A DNA stretch of 64,000 bases from JAJPKK01 sp963824905 (lineage in GTDB: Bacteria; Pseudomonadota; Alphaproteobacteria; Rhizobiales; Xanthobacteraceae): NCBI GenBank assembly GCA_963824905.1, contig CAWGRH010000016.1:1-64000 (forward strand). Reading direction: 5' to 3'. The position numbers and the translations under genes are program-made. This document shows positions 20,767-35,684 of this stretch, piece by piece. The stretch's first letter is position 1, and each line of letters opens with the position of its first letter. The notes below the pieces were generated by a model. The model saw only the letters and a program-made list of their open reading frames with translations. It made no database searches and had not been told where the DNA came from.

Positions 20767-20943
20767 ATGAGCAACTTCGACGCCGATGATGCGAAGGTTT
20801 TCAAGGTCTGGCTGCGCCGCACGCTTGCGGTCTATGCCGGCATTGTCCTGCTGGGCGCCGTCACCATCGCCGCATTCGCTCTGACCGAGGGGCCGACCGC
20901 GGCCACGTACCTCGCCTCAGCCTTGAGCCTTGTCGCGCCCTGA
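20767..20943 (+). CDS. Small single-span membrane protein
   Basis: A 58-residue protein, MSNFDADDAKVFKVWLRR followed by one membrane span (VYAGIVLLGAVTIAAFAL). ATG 20767 has GAGAGG directly upstream; GTG 20743 would add eight residues. There is no recognised family. It converges with the ppdK gene. Confidence 0.5.
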   Translation: MSNFDADDAKVFKVWLRRTLAVYAGIVLLGAVTIAAFALTEGPTAATYLASALSLVAP

Positions 20944-20985
20944 TCACGGATCGCGGGACCACCCTTCACTCGTGATACCACCCTG

Positions 20986-23907
<2,922 letters not shown>

Positions 23908-23980
23908 GACGGGCTCTGCCTTTTCGAGCGGCCACAAAGCACGCGCGCCGCCGACCGGCAACCCCGCCTTCCGTGGGATG

Positions 23981-24121
23981 TCAATGGATCAGGCCGAGCC
24001 CGGTGATCCCCACCACGATCAGGTAGATGGCGACGATGTAGTTGAGGAGCTGCGGCATGACGAGGATCAGGATTCCGGCGACCAGCGAGACGATCGGCTG
24101 GATGTGGGCAACGGTGAGCAT
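23981..24121 (-). CDS. DUF3096 small membrane protein
   Basis: A 46-residue peptide, MLTVAHIQPIVSLVAGILIL then VMPQLLNYIVAIYLIVVGITG, with two hydrophobic segments around a Pro-Gln turn. This is the DUF3096 pattern, common in proteobacteria and of unknown function. An excellent Shine-Dalgarno (GGAGGAGG) lies six to eight bases upstream of ATG 24121, which makes translation very likely despite the size. It is located just upstream of ppdK on the same strand but separated by about 70 bp. Confidence 0.8.
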   Translation of the reverse strand: MLTVAHIQPIVSLVAGILILVMPQLLNYIVAIYLIVVGITGLGLIH

Positions 24122-24429
24122 CAAGTGATCCTCCTCCAAGGACTTCGTGAACCCAATGGTATGGGAGTAACACCCTAAGCGAAATCGCTCTGCGCGCCAT
24201 GCTCAATTCCGGACTTGGCGACCGATAACGGGGGAGTGGCGGCGGGGTTCCGGCAGTCGAGCATGATCCGCGAGGTCGTTCGGCAGTCCCCAAGGCTGAG
24301 CACGTCGGCGCGGAGCGGTCGTTGCCGGTTGCGAGTCCGGGCATCGAGAGCGGCTTCGCCCCAACCAACGGAAATCACCGGTGCAAGTCGCGGCGACTCA
24401 ATCGAGCGACGAGCTTCGCATCTGCTCCA
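24122..24429. other. Intergenic region without recognised features
   Basis: 308 bp between the DUF3096 gene and the 3' end of the HD-domain gene. It would contain the DUF3096/ppdK promoter. I saw no repeat family, RNA gene or credible small gene in it. Confidence 0.4.
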
Positions 24430-25275
24430 CTATGGCTGCGGCCCGGAGAGCCGCAATTCGCGCTCGGCACGAAACACATTGCTGTAGAGCCCGGCAATCC
24501 ACTGACGTCCGCTGGAGGTGACGTTCAGGTACCGGATTCCCTCCTGGATGTGGGGAAAAACGCTGTTCCAATAAAACTGGGGATACTTGTCGAAGAGGTC
24601 CGCCGGTGACTCGTAACCGAATTGTCTGTTGAGCCCCGTTTCTTCGAACTCGTAGTACAGCGCATTGGACTTTCTGAGATAATGGGGATCGCCGAGTTGA
24701 CCGATAAGATCGGCAGCCCGTAGAAGCGCGCCATCCTCGTTGATATCAGTCCCATCGTCAGGCGGCGAATAAGGGAATTGCGTGAAACCGATCGCGCGGG
24801 CAATCCGGGCAGCGTCGAGTTCTTCGACCTCCGCGAGGCGATCCAGCACGAACAGCTTGGACCGCTCGACATGATACGGGGCGAGCGCGGCGTCCGACGC
24901 ACCCCGGGGCAGGGAAACCTTGCGGCCGGTCGCATCGACGACATAGCCCGAAGCGTCGTCACCTTTGAGGATGCCCCTGACATACCCGATGTCGTGGGTG
25001 AGACAAGCGACGATGAAATTGCAGTAATCAGCCGGCGTGGAAAACTTCCGCAGGACGCGGCCCTTGAAGATCTCGTGGCCCGCCAAGGTGACGAGCATCG
25101 TATGCTCGACATTGTGATAAAGCGCGTCGCTGTTGCCGATGCACTCCAATGCCAGGCGCGCGGCAAACGGCACGATTTCAGCGAGCCGCGCATGTGAGCC
25201 GCCAAAGCGGCCCCTGACATCGGCGGCGAGAAACGTCCCAAGGGCGTCAGCGGCCAACTGCGGCAGGGTGATCAT
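24430..25275 (-). CDS. HD-domain metal-dependent phosphohydrolase
   Basis: A 281-residue cytoplasmic protein. The metal site is read as HNVEHTMLV (first His), VACLTHDIGYVRGIL (HD pair, about residues 89-90) and later LRAADLIGQLGDP (distal Asp). This resembles the HD proteins annotated as Npun R2479-type or cyclic-nucleotide-phosphodiesterase-like, but no substrate can be assigned. ATG 25275 (MITLPQLAADAL) is chosen over the upstream frame, whose residues are not conserved-looking. It stands alone, downstream of pgi on the same strand with a 187-bp gap that would carry its own promoter. Confidence 0.75.
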   Translation of the reverse strand: MITLPQLAADALGTFLAADVRGRFGGSHARLAEIVPFAARLALECIGNSDALYHNVEHTMLVTLAGHEIFKGRVLRKFSTPADYCNFIVACLTHDIGYVRGILKGDDASGYVVDATGRKVSLPRGASDAALAPYHVERSKLFVLDRLAEVEELDAARIARAIGFTQFPYSPPDDGTDINEDGALLRAADLIGQLGDPHYLRKSNALYYEFEETGLNRQFGYESPADLFDKYPQFYWNSVFPHIQEGIRYLNVTSSGRQWIAGLYSNVFRAERELRLSGPQP

Positions 25276-25462
25276 GTGCTCGAACCTGAGTGAATTTGCT
25301 GCGTCACAATCGCTAGCGGTCCGCAGCACAGAGGTTGCGGCCCGGTGCGCTAACGAGTGTAGACCCTCGCGCGCCACAGCCCAACCGGCGGACATTGCGG
25401 CCTTGTCGCCGAGGACGGCAGCTTCGATCCAAGTATCGGACCCCGGCGTTCGACGCCGCCGC

Positions 25463-26791
25463 TCACGCGCCGCCGGTCAGATAGCGCTTCGCCAGCACCT
25501 TTCCCTCCTCGACCGCCGGCTGATCGAACGCGTCGATGCCGAGGAGTTTCGCGGCGATGATCGTCTCCAGCATGAAGTGCATCAGAAGCTCGCCGAGGCT
25601 CGCCTCGTCGAGGCGATCGAGCTTGATGGTGCGGACCGGGCAGCCGTTCTTGGCGAGCGTTTCGGCGGTGGCACGGCCCTGCGCAGCAACGAGATCGCCG
25701 ATGGTCTTGCCGGCGAAACCCGGCTCGCCGACCGCAGCCGCGAGGTCGGCGTCGAGCCGCGGTCCCTCTCCGGCGCAGGCGACGGTGATCACCGTGAACA
25801 GCTTGTCGCGCGGACCGCCGATGAAGAGCTGGAGCTGGCTGTGCTGATCGACCGGCCCGAGCGCCGCGATCGGCGTCGTGCCCTTGCCCTCCTTGCCGAG
25901 GCTTTCCGCCCACAACTGGACGTACCAGCGGGTGAAGCGTTCCAGGCGATCGGCATAGGCCATCATCACGGCGATCGGCTTGGTGGTGGCCACGGCGACG
26001 TTGAGGGCGGCACCGACGGCCGCGGGGACCTCGCCCGGGGCCGCGCCGGCAAGCACCGGGGCGAGCGCCGCGGCGGCTCCACGGCGCAGCGCTGCGATGT
26101 CGAGGCCGGCGACCGCAGCCGGCAACAGGCCCACATTGGTGAGGACGGAGTACCGGCCCCCTACTCCCGGATCGTGATCGAGCAAGGCGACCCCGAGCCC
26201 GCCGAAGAGGTCGCGCAGGCCGTTGCGGCGGCCGGCGACCGCGGGCTCGGTTATACCGAGGAAGAGCTCCGGCACCCGCTCGGCGAGCCCTGCAGCGCGC
26301 ACCGCGGCGAGCGCAGCGATGGTCTGCATCAGCGTCTCACCGGTGCCCCCGGACTTCGACACCGCGACGAAGCGGGTCGCGGCGAGCGGCAGGCGCGCCA
26401 GCAGACCGGCGTAGCTCCCAGGGTCGAGGTTATCCATGAAATGCAGGCGCGGCCCTGGGCGCAGCGCGCCGACGCCCGGGACGCCGCAGCCGGCAAGCTG
26501 GGCCACTGTCTGGCCGCCGAGGCTCGAGCCCCCGGTCCCGAGAAACACGATGTCCTGCACAGGCTCCTGGGCGCCCCCGACGAGCCGCCTGGCGGCCGCT
26601 TCGATGCTGGCGAGATCGTCGGTCTTTCCGGGAAGCCGCAGTAGGGGGAGCTTGCCGTCGGCGTGGCGGGCGCGGATGAAGGCCAACGCCTCGCCGGTCC
26701 GCGCGAGCGCGTCGGCCAACGCCGGCGCCGTCACGCCATGATGGCCGACGCGTTCCTCGCGGGCATCATCGATCGATTGCGACAGCGCCAT
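25463..26791 (-). CDS. pgi: Glucose-6-phosphate isomerase
   Basis: Interconverts glucose-6-phosphate and fructose-6-phosphate. At 442 residues it belongs to the shorter SIS-fold bacterial form. Diagnostic segments are DIVFLGTGGSSLGGQTVAQL (about residues 79-98), VAVSKSGGTGETLMQT (phosphosugar loop), a central KPIAVMMAYADRLERFTRWYVQLWAESLGKEG with the catalytic Glu/Lys helix, and PVDQHSQLQLFIGGP containing the catalytic-site QHS. It starts 25 bp after the stop of the second M16 peptidase gene, making it the last gene of the lspA-peptidase-pgi run. Confidence 0.92.
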   Translation of the reverse strand: MALSQSIDDAREERVGHHGVTAPALADALARTGEALAFIRARHADGKLPLLRLPGKTDDLASIEAAARRLVGGAQEPVQDIVFLGTGGSSLGGQTVAQLAGCGVPGVGALRPGPRLHFMDNLDPGSYAGLLARLPLAATRFVAVSKSGGTGETLMQTIAALAAVRAAGLAERVPELFLGITEPAVAGRRNGLRDLFGGLGVALLDHDPGVGGRYSVLTNVGLLPAAVAGLDIAALRRGAAAALAPVLAGAAPGEVPAAVGAALNVAVATTKPIAVMMAYADRLERFTRWYVQLWAESLGKEGKGTTPIAALGPVDQHSQLQLFIGGPRDKLFTVITVACAGEGPRLDADLAAAVGEPGFAGKTIGDLVAAQGRATAETLAKNGCPVRTIKLDRLDEASLGELLMHFMLETIIAAKLLGIDAFDQPAVEEGKVLAKRYLTGGA

Positions 26792-26815
26792 CGACGTTCG
26801 TGCGAACCGGTGCGG

Positions 26816-28192
26816 TCAACCACCCTTGGCCGGCGTGACCGGCGGCTTGCCGACGACGGTCACCAGCATGTTCCCGTCGAGCATGCGCCGCGCCGCCCGC
26901 TTCACGTCCTCCATGGTCACCGCCTGCACCATGCCGTTGCGCTTGTCGATGTAGTCGATGCCGAGATCCTCGAGCTGGATCAGCACCAGCTGCGCGGCGA
27001 TCTTGCCCGAAGTGTCGAAGCGCAACGCATAGGAGCCGGTGAGGAAGGATTTCGCCTTGCTCAGCTCGTCCTCGGTGGGGCCGCTCTCGGCGAGGCGCCG
27101 GATTTCCGATTCCACGACTTCGAGGGTCTGGCCGGCGCGGTCGGCGCGGGTCGCGGTGCCGGTCATGAACAGCGCGGTGTGATCGAGCGGGATCAGGGCG
27201 CTGAACACCGAATAGGCGAGGCCACGTGCCTCGCGCACCTCACGGTAAAGCCGTGACGAGAACGAGCCGCCGCCGAGTATGTGATTGACGAGGAAGGCCG
27301 GGACGAAGTCCGGATCGTCGCGCGGGATGCCTACGCCGCCGACGAGCAGCACCGACTGTGGAACGTCGAGCTCCACCGAGATCTTCTGCCCGAGCCCCTG
27401 CGGGTTCATCCTCGGCACGGAGACGAGCGTGCTCTTGGCCGGCAGGCCGCCGAATACCTTGTCGACCAGCCGGCCGGCGGCGGCGGGATCGATGTCGCCG
27501 ACGATCGCGATCTTCAGCGTGTCGCGGGCGAATATCCGCCGGACGTAGCCCTTGAGGTCGGCCGAGGTGATGGTGGGGACCGAGTCGAGCGTGCCGCGCA
27601 CCGGCCGGCCGTAGGCATGGCCGGGAAAGGCGGTCGCCCACCAGCGCTGGGTCGCCATTTCGTTGGGGCTCGTCGTCTCGCGGCGCAGTCCCGACATGAT
27701 CTGCTCGCGAATACGGTCCATGTCGACCGTGTCGAAATGCGCTTCGGTGAGACTGAGCCGCACCAGCTCGGCGGCCTCGTCGAGATGAGCGGACAGCGTG
27801 CGCATCGCCCCTGAGGTCTGGTCGCGATTGGCCGAGAAGCTGAGCTCGATCGCCTTCGCGGCGATGCGTTCATGGAACGCCTTGGAGTCGAGGTCGCCCG
27901 CGCCTTCGTCGATCAGCGACGTCGTCATGTTGGCGACGCCCGGCTTGTCCGCGGGATCCTGGCTGGCGCCGCCGCGAAACGCGAAGTCGAGCGCGACCAG
28001 CGGCACCGTATGCTCTTGGACGAGCCATGCCTCGATGCCGGATGGACTGACGACGCGCTCGATGGTGGTGGCGCCGGCGTCGGGGGCCGCCATCAGTGCG
28101 GCCGCGAGCGAGACAGCTGCGGCAAGGATGATGGCGGCGGGACCGCGACGCGAGTTTCGCGGCCGGCGGCCGTTGTAGGGGCTGAACTTCAC
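26816..28192 (-). CDS. M16-family peptidase-like protein lacking the zinc motif (partner subunit)
   Basis: A 458-residue exported protein (signal sequence about residues 10-36) with two M16 half-domains. The inverted zinc motif HxxEH of active M16 peptidases should stand near residue 85 but is replaced (MTTSLIDEGAGDL), so this subunit is probably catalytically inert. The C-terminal domain retains the M16 R/Y region (GGGSFSSRLYREVREARGLAYSV). Its start GTG 28192 overlaps the stop of the upstream active M16 gene (GTGA). This is the tandem organisation of bacterial PqqF-like/mitochondrial-processing-like heterodimers, in which one chain holds zinc and the other holds the R/Y pair. It would act in the periplasm. 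Confidence 0.85.
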   Translation of the reverse strand: MKFSPYNGRRPRNSRRGPAAIILAAAVSLAAALMAAPDAGATTIERVVSPSGIEAWLVQEHTVPLVALDFAFRGGASQDPADKPGVANMTTSLIDEGAGDLDSKAFHERIAAKAIELSFSANRDQTSGAMRTLSAHLDEAAELVRLSLTEAHFDTVDMDRIREQIMSGLRRETTSPNEMATQRWWATAFPGHAYGRPVRGTLDSVPTITSADLKGYVRRIFARDTLKIAIVGDIDPAAAGRLVDKVFGGLPAKSTLVSVPRMNPQGLGQKISVELDVPQSVLLVGGVGIPRDDPDFVPAFLVNHILGGGSFSSRLYREVREARGLAYSVFSALIPLDHTALFMTGTATRADRAGQTLEVVESEIRRLAESGPTEDELSKAKSFLTGSYALRFDTSGKIAAQLVLIQLEDLGIDYIDKRNGMVQAVTMEDVKRAARRMLDGNMLVTVVGKPPVTPAKGG

Positions 28193-29670
28193 GAGCGCTT
28201 CTCCGGGGCAGGCAGTTCCTTGACGAGATAGCCGGTGACCGAGCGGGTCTTCTGGAGCCATGTGCGGGCGGCCTCGCGCACCTCGTCGACCGTGACAGCG
28301 CCGACGCGCTTGGGCCACAAGGCGACCTCCTCCACCGTCGCGCCCGTGGTCAGCGCTGCCCCGTACCAGCGCGCCATGGTCGCCTGATTGTCCTGTGCAT
28401 ACACCGTATCGGCGAGCAGCCGCGTCTTCGCGCGGTCGAGTTCGTCCTCGCCGATGCCGTGGGCGCCAATGTCCGCGATCACCGCGTCGAGCGCGGCTTC
28501 AAGCGTAGCGAAGGGAATGCCCGGCAACGGACTGGCATAGACGCCGAACCGGGTGTCGTCGAGCGAGGTGCCCTGGTACCAGGAGCCGGCGTTGGTGGCG
28601 AGATGCTGGTCGATGACGAGGGCGCGATAGAGCCGGCTGGTCTCGCCGCTGCCGAGCACCTGAGCGAGCACCTCGAGCGCCTCCGACTGGCCGTCCTTCG
28701 CGGTGGTCGAGGAGGGAACGAGATAGCTGCGCTGCAAGCTCGGCTGCGCGACGCGCGGATCGGCGAGGGTGACCTGGCGCACCGCAGCCGGCGGCGGCTC
28801 CTGGGGACGCTGACGCGGGCGGATATCGGTACGCTTGGCGACCTTGCCGTAGGTCTTCTCGACCAGCGGCCGGACCTCCTCGGCCGTGACGTCGCCGGCA
28901 ATCACCACCACCGCATTGTTGGGCGTGTAGAAGCGTCGGTAGAACGCGAGCGCATCCTCGCGGTTGAGCTTCTCGATCTCCGGGCGCCATCCGATCACCG
29001 GACGTCCGTAGGGGTGATTGAGATAGAGCGCCGCAGTGACCTGCTCGCCGAGCCGCGCCTCCGGGCTATTGGCGACGCGCATGTTGTATTCTTCCAGCAC
29101 CACGTCGCGCTCGGGCAGCACGTTCTCGTCGTTGAGCACGAGACCGGTCATGCGGTCGGCCTCGGCCTCCATGACGGTCGGCAGATATTCGCGGGCGATG
29201 CGCTGGAAATATCCGGTGTAGTCGGCGGTGGTGAAGGCGTTCTCCTGGCCGCCGACGGTGGCGAGGACCTGCGAGAAGCGCCCCTGCGGATTCTTCTCGG
29301 TGCCCTTGAACATCAGGTGTTCGAGGAAATGGGCGAGCCCGGTCTTGCCGGCCTCTTCGTCCGCCGACCCGACCTTGTACCAGATCATGTGGGTCACGAC
29401 CGGCGTGCGGTGGTCGGGAATGACGACAACCTCGAGCCCGTTGTCGAGGGTGAAATGGGAGATGTTCGCGCCGGCGACGGCAGCCCGGCCGCAGACGAGA
29501 AGCAGCGCCGTCGCAAGAACGACCGCACAAAACAAAGCCGCCGAGCGGAGCCCGCCGGCGGCCTTGAGATACTTGCAGATGAGAGACGGAAACGAAGGAG
29601 AACCGCTGGTTCGCCGCCCGGATGGATATGTCGTTGTCGAGCCCCCCCAGCGCAGCAAACCTGTGTTCAT
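28189..29670 (-). CDS. M16-family zinc metallopeptidase, exported
   Basis: A 493-residue protein carrying an N-terminal export segment (ALFCAVVLATALLLVCGRA, about residues 45-63) and the complete inverted zinc motif HFLEHLMFKGT with the downstream Glu in EADRMTGLVL. Two M16 domains follow in order. It acts on peptides or unfolded proteins in the periplasm. ATG 29670 overlaps the stop of the preceding gene as TGATG, and its own stop overlaps the start of the zinc-less paralogue, so the three genes are translationally coupled. GGAGAGG lies at normal distance. Confidence 0.9.
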   Translation of the reverse strand: MNTGLLRWGGSTTTYPSGRRTSGSPSFPSLICKYLKAAGGLRSAALFCAVVLATALLLVCGRAAVAGANISHFTLDNGLEVVVIPDHRTPVVTHMIWYKVGSADEEAGKTGLAHFLEHLMFKGTEKNPQGRFSQVLATVGGQENAFTTADYTGYFQRIAREYLPTVMEAEADRMTGLVLNDENVLPERDVVLEEYNMRVANSPEARLGEQVTAALYLNHPYGRPVIGWRPEIEKLNREDALAFYRRFYTPNNAVVVIAGDVTAEEVRPLVEKTYGKVAKRTDIRPRQRPQEPPPAAVRQVTLADPRVAQPSLQRSYLVPSSTTAKDGQSEALEVLAQVLGSGETSRLYRALVIDQHLATNAGSWYQGTSLDDTRFGVYASPLPGIPFATLEAALDAVIADIGAHGIGEDELDRAKTRLLADTVYAQDNQATMARWYGAALTTGATVEEVALWPKRVGAVTVDEVREAARTWLQKTRSVTGYLVKELPAPEKRS

Positions 29671-30398
29671 CACCTCTCCACTCCTACCGTCTGATGGTCA
29701 AAGACCGCCTTGTCCCGCTTCTGGGTGTCTTTGTAGTTGAGGCCATAGGGCTGCTCGGGCGATGGCGTAAGATAGCCCTTCGGCGGCTCGGTCAGCGAGG
29801 CCCGCGGCGGCTCGCGCAGGAACTTGGAGCCTTCCGCCGGCTTCTGCTTGTCGAAGGTATGACCTAATCCGGTCAGCGTGCCCCAGAAGCCGTCACCCTT
29901 GTAGCCGAGCTCGTCGGGGCGCAGCTGGGTCGAGGTCTCGACCGTCTGGCCGGGCTTGATGCCGGGCTCTCTCGGCAGCGCGTCGGTCGTGCCGGCCTTG
30001 AGCTCGCTCGGTCGCAGGGTATCACCCCAGGTCGACACGTCGGTCCATTTCCGCTCGCCCGCAGCCGCCTTGGCGGCCTTCTTCTTGGCCACGTCAGGGT
30101 CCGACGGCCAGGCGGGATCGCGCTGGTTGATCGAGCCCGTCGTATCCGGCGCGGGCAGATCGCGGCTTGGCGGTACCACCAGAGGCGGCCTTTCCTTGTA
30201 TTCGATCGAGCCTTCTCGACCGTTTCGCAGGCCAATGCCCCGCAGCACGCTGCGGAGCGCCCTCTGGTCCCAGGTACCCTCGTCGTCGTCATCGGCGGCG
30301 AAGGCTTGGCCGGTATTCCCGGCCATAACGAGAAACACACCCAACAACGCCACCAGCACAGCGCTGGCGCGGCTGCGATGCAGAAGATCACGAGGCAT
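29670..30398 (-). CDS. Exported protein of unknown function in the peptidase operon
   Basis: A 242-residue protein with a signal peptide (VLVALLGVFLVMAGNTGQAFA, about residues 14-34) and an acidic start to the mature chain (DDDDEGTWDQRALRSVLRGIG). The rest is Pro/Lys-rich and probably disordered, with short repeated patterns such as PPSRDLPAPDTTGSI and LTEPPKGYLTP. ATG 30398 follows GGGGA; ATG 30410 is the alternative. It lies between lspA and the active M16 gene, sharing a TGATG overlap with the latter, so it is co-translated with the protease pair. It may be a substrate, anchor or chaperone of that pair; this is inference from position. Confidence 0.65.
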   Translation of the reverse strand: MPRDLLHRSRASAVLVALLGVFLVMAGNTGQAFAADDDDEGTWDQRALRSVLRGIGLRNGREGSIEYKERPPLVVPPSRDLPAPDTTGSINQRDPAWPSDPDVAKKKAAKAAAGERKWTDVSTWGDTLRPSELKAGTTDALPREPGIKPGQTVETSTQLRPDELGYKGDGFWGTLTGLGHTFDKQKPAEGSKFLREPPRASLTEPPKGYLTPSPEQPYGLNYKDTQKRDKAVFDHQTVGVER

Positions 30399-30485
30399 GG
30401 CTTTCCCCATAAAGCTTGCCGAAAGTCGCGGCTTTAAGTGGCGGAGAACACTGACTTTTCCCCAACCACTCCCCCTAGATGCCTT

Positions 30486-31017
30486 TCAGGGCGCTTTTGC
30501 GGCGTCCCGAGCGAACAATGATTCATACAATAGACCGACCACCCCGGCAACGATCGCCACATCTGCGAGGTTGAAAACGTACCAGTTGAAGCTAAAGGAC
30601 GCGGTGGTGACGTGAAACAGCACGAAATCCATCACCGCGCCGTGGATCACCCGGTCGAGCGCATTGCCGATGGCGCCGCCGATGATGAGGCCGAGCGCGA
30701 CCGCGGAGAGGCGCGATCCGGTGCGCGCGAGCCACACCGCAAGTAACACAACGGCAATCATTTTCAGCGCGAACAGGGCCCATTGGCCGAGCGGCCCGGT
30801 CTGTGCGAACAGGCCGTAGCTGATGCCGGTATTCCAGGCGAGCACGAGATCGAGAAAGGGAGTGAGCACCACCCTCCCCCGCCCCGGCAGATCGAACCCG
30901 TCGAGCAGCCAGAACTTCACCGCCTGGTCGACGGCAGCAGTGACGAGCGCCACCATGACGCCGAGGCGAAAGGCCGCGCTGCGCCAGCTGAGCCCATCGG
31001 CCGCGTCAGGGGCGATG

Positions 31018-31031
<14 letters not shown>
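30486..31031 (-). CDS. lspA: Lipoprotein signal peptidase (signal peptidase II)
   Basis: A 181-residue integral membrane aspartyl protease that removes signal peptides from prolipoproteins. Four membrane spans are visible, and the two catalytic Asp motifs are intact: NALDR (Asp126) and FNLADVAI (Asp157). The first 14 bases overlap the end of ileS, giving the widespread ribF-ileS-lspA order. Confidence 0.94.
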
Positions 31032-34059
<3,028 letters not shown>

Positions 34060-34263
34060 GTTGAACCTGATCGTGAAGATGGCGGATGGGGCTCGACGAT
34101 CCCGGTCTTTCGCCGACCAGCCGGTCAGGCGAAAGCCGGGCCGCTAATTGAAGCCGACCCGAATATGTGAGCGATCGTGACGCGCGCCATCATGGCGGCG
34201 GTCGTAACACATCGGTCCCGCAACGGAAAGGGCCAGCGGCTTGCGGGCCGTAAGCCAATCAGA

Positions 34264-34372
34264 CCTCGTCCTGAGGAGCCCGCGAAGTGGGCGTCTCGAA
34301 GGACGGCCACAGGCCGCAGCGTGTGGGGCCATCCTTCGAGACGCGCGCAAGAGCGCGCTCCTCAGGATGAGG
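34264..34372. repeat. Palindromic intergenic repeat, family C copy 1
   Basis: An inverted repeat with outer arms CCTCGTCCTGAGGAGC and GCTCCTCAGGATGAGG and inner arms CGTCTCGAAGGACGGCC and GGCCATCCTTCGAGACG. It fills the gap between ribF and ileS. A second copy is at 57628-57737. Confidence 0.85.
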
Positions 34373-34393
34373 TCGCAAAGGAAATACCACCTC

Positions 34394-35395
34394 TCAGGAC
34401 GAGGGTGCGGCCGCAAGCTCGCCGAGCGGCGGAAACACGTCGCCCGCCCGACGCAGCGCGTTGCGGGCGAGACGGCAGTCCTCTTCCATGCGGCGCACGA
34501 GGTCGGCGACGCTGTCGAACATCATCTCCGGCCGGATCCAGGCAATGAAGGCGACGTCGATGGTGCGGCCGTAGAGGTCGCCGGAGAAGTCGAACAGGAA
34601 TACTTCGAGCAGCACGATGCCGGTGTCGAACATCGGGCGGCGGCCGAAATTGGCGACGCCGTCATAGCGCTTGCCGTCGACTGCGACGCGCACGGCATAG
34701 ATGCCGTGGCGCAGCCCGCAGCCGGGGTCGAGCCGCAGGTTCGCGGTCGGATAGCCGAGATCGCGTCCGCGCCGGTCGCCGTGGACGACCTCGCCGGTGA
34801 CGAACCAGGGATAGCCGAGGAGGTCCGCGGCCTCATCGACATGACCCGCCGCGAGCGCTTCGCGGATCGCGCCGGAGGAGACGCGGCGGCCTCCGTCGGA
34901 AAGCTCCGGCACGACGTCGACTGCAAAGCCGAGGCGCGCGCCCTCCTCGCGCAGATACGCCGGCGTGCCGGCCCGCTTGTGGCCGAAATGGAAGTCGTAG
35001 CCGATCACCGCGCCGCCGATGGCGTAGCGATCGAGCAGCACTTTCGAGATGAAAGCGTCGGGCTCGAGCGAGGCGAGCGCGCCGTCGAATTTCATCATGA
35101 TGGCGCCGTCGAGCGCAGTGCTCGCAAGCAGCCGCAGCTTGGCGTCGCCATCGGTGAGCCGGAACAGCGGCTTGTCCGGCGCAAAGAATGCCCGCGGATG
35201 CGGCTCGAAGGTGAGCACCGCGGCCGGGCGGCCGAGCCCCCGGGCGCGCGCCACCGCAGTGCCGATCACCGCGCGATGGCCGCGATGCACGCCCTCGAAA
35301 TTGCCGATCGCAACCACCGCACCTCGCAGCGCGCCCGGACCTGGCGGCAACTCCAGCGCGTCCCTGACGACGACGAACGGTGAGCGAGGTGACAT
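34394..35395 (-). CDS. ribF: Bifunctional riboflavin kinase/FAD synthetase
   Basis: Makes FMN from riboflavin and then FAD. The N-terminal adenylyltransferase domain contains AIGNFEGVHRGHRAVIG (HxGH-type motif, about residues 29-45) and the RibF-specific GYDFHFGHKRAGTPAYL. The C-terminal kinase domain contains RGRDLGYPTANLRL with the PTAN motif and the GIYAVRV strand. It is 333 residues. ATG 35395 (MSPRSPFVVVRDA) is the natural start; 35428 has no additional support. It precedes ileS with a 334-bp gap filled by repeat C. Confidence 0.93.
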   Translation of the reverse strand: MSPRSPFVVVRDALELPPGPGALRGAVVAIGNFEGVHRGHRAVIGTAVARARGLGRPAAVLTFEPHPRAFFAPDKPLFRLTDGDAKLRLLASTALDGAIMMKFDGALASLEPDAFISKVLLDRYAIGGAVIGYDFHFGHKRAGTPAYLREEGARLGFAVDVVPELSDGGRRVSSGAIREALAAGHVDEAADLLGYPWFVTGEVVHGDRRGRDLGYPTANLRLDPGCGLRHGIYAVRVAVDGKRYDGVANFGRRPMFDTGIVLLEVFLFDFSGDLYGRTIDVAFIAWIRPEMMFDSVADLVRRMEEDCRLARNALRRAGDVFPPLGELAAAPSS

Positions 35396-35496
35396 CGTTA
35401 CCCGTGTTTTTTTGGAATCGGCAGGCACTTAACAACTCGGCATGACCGGCGCAACTCGCGCGGTGCCTGATTGTGGTGAAGACGTGAGGCAGCAGC

Positions 35497-35655
35497 CACC
35501 TCGCCCCGCGTGCGGGGAGAGGTCGGATCGCTTTAGCGATCCGGGTGAGGGGGCCGTTTCGCGAGTCTGAGCATCTCGAATCCTTCCCGGGCGCTCAGAC
35601 TTCGCGAAACCGCCCCCTCACCCCGACCCTCTCCCCGCCCGCGGGGAGAGGGAGA
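35497..35655. repeat. Palindromic intergenic repeat, family A copy 2
   Basis: Same element as at 71-225, with the central CGTTTCGCGAGTCTGAGCA and the inner hairpin in the order GGATCGCTTTAGCGATCC, here inverted relative to copy 1. It lies between ribF and the HAD gene. Confidence 0.85.
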
Positions 35656-35684
35656 AGAGGCGCCGCGTGCAACGCACGAAAAAG

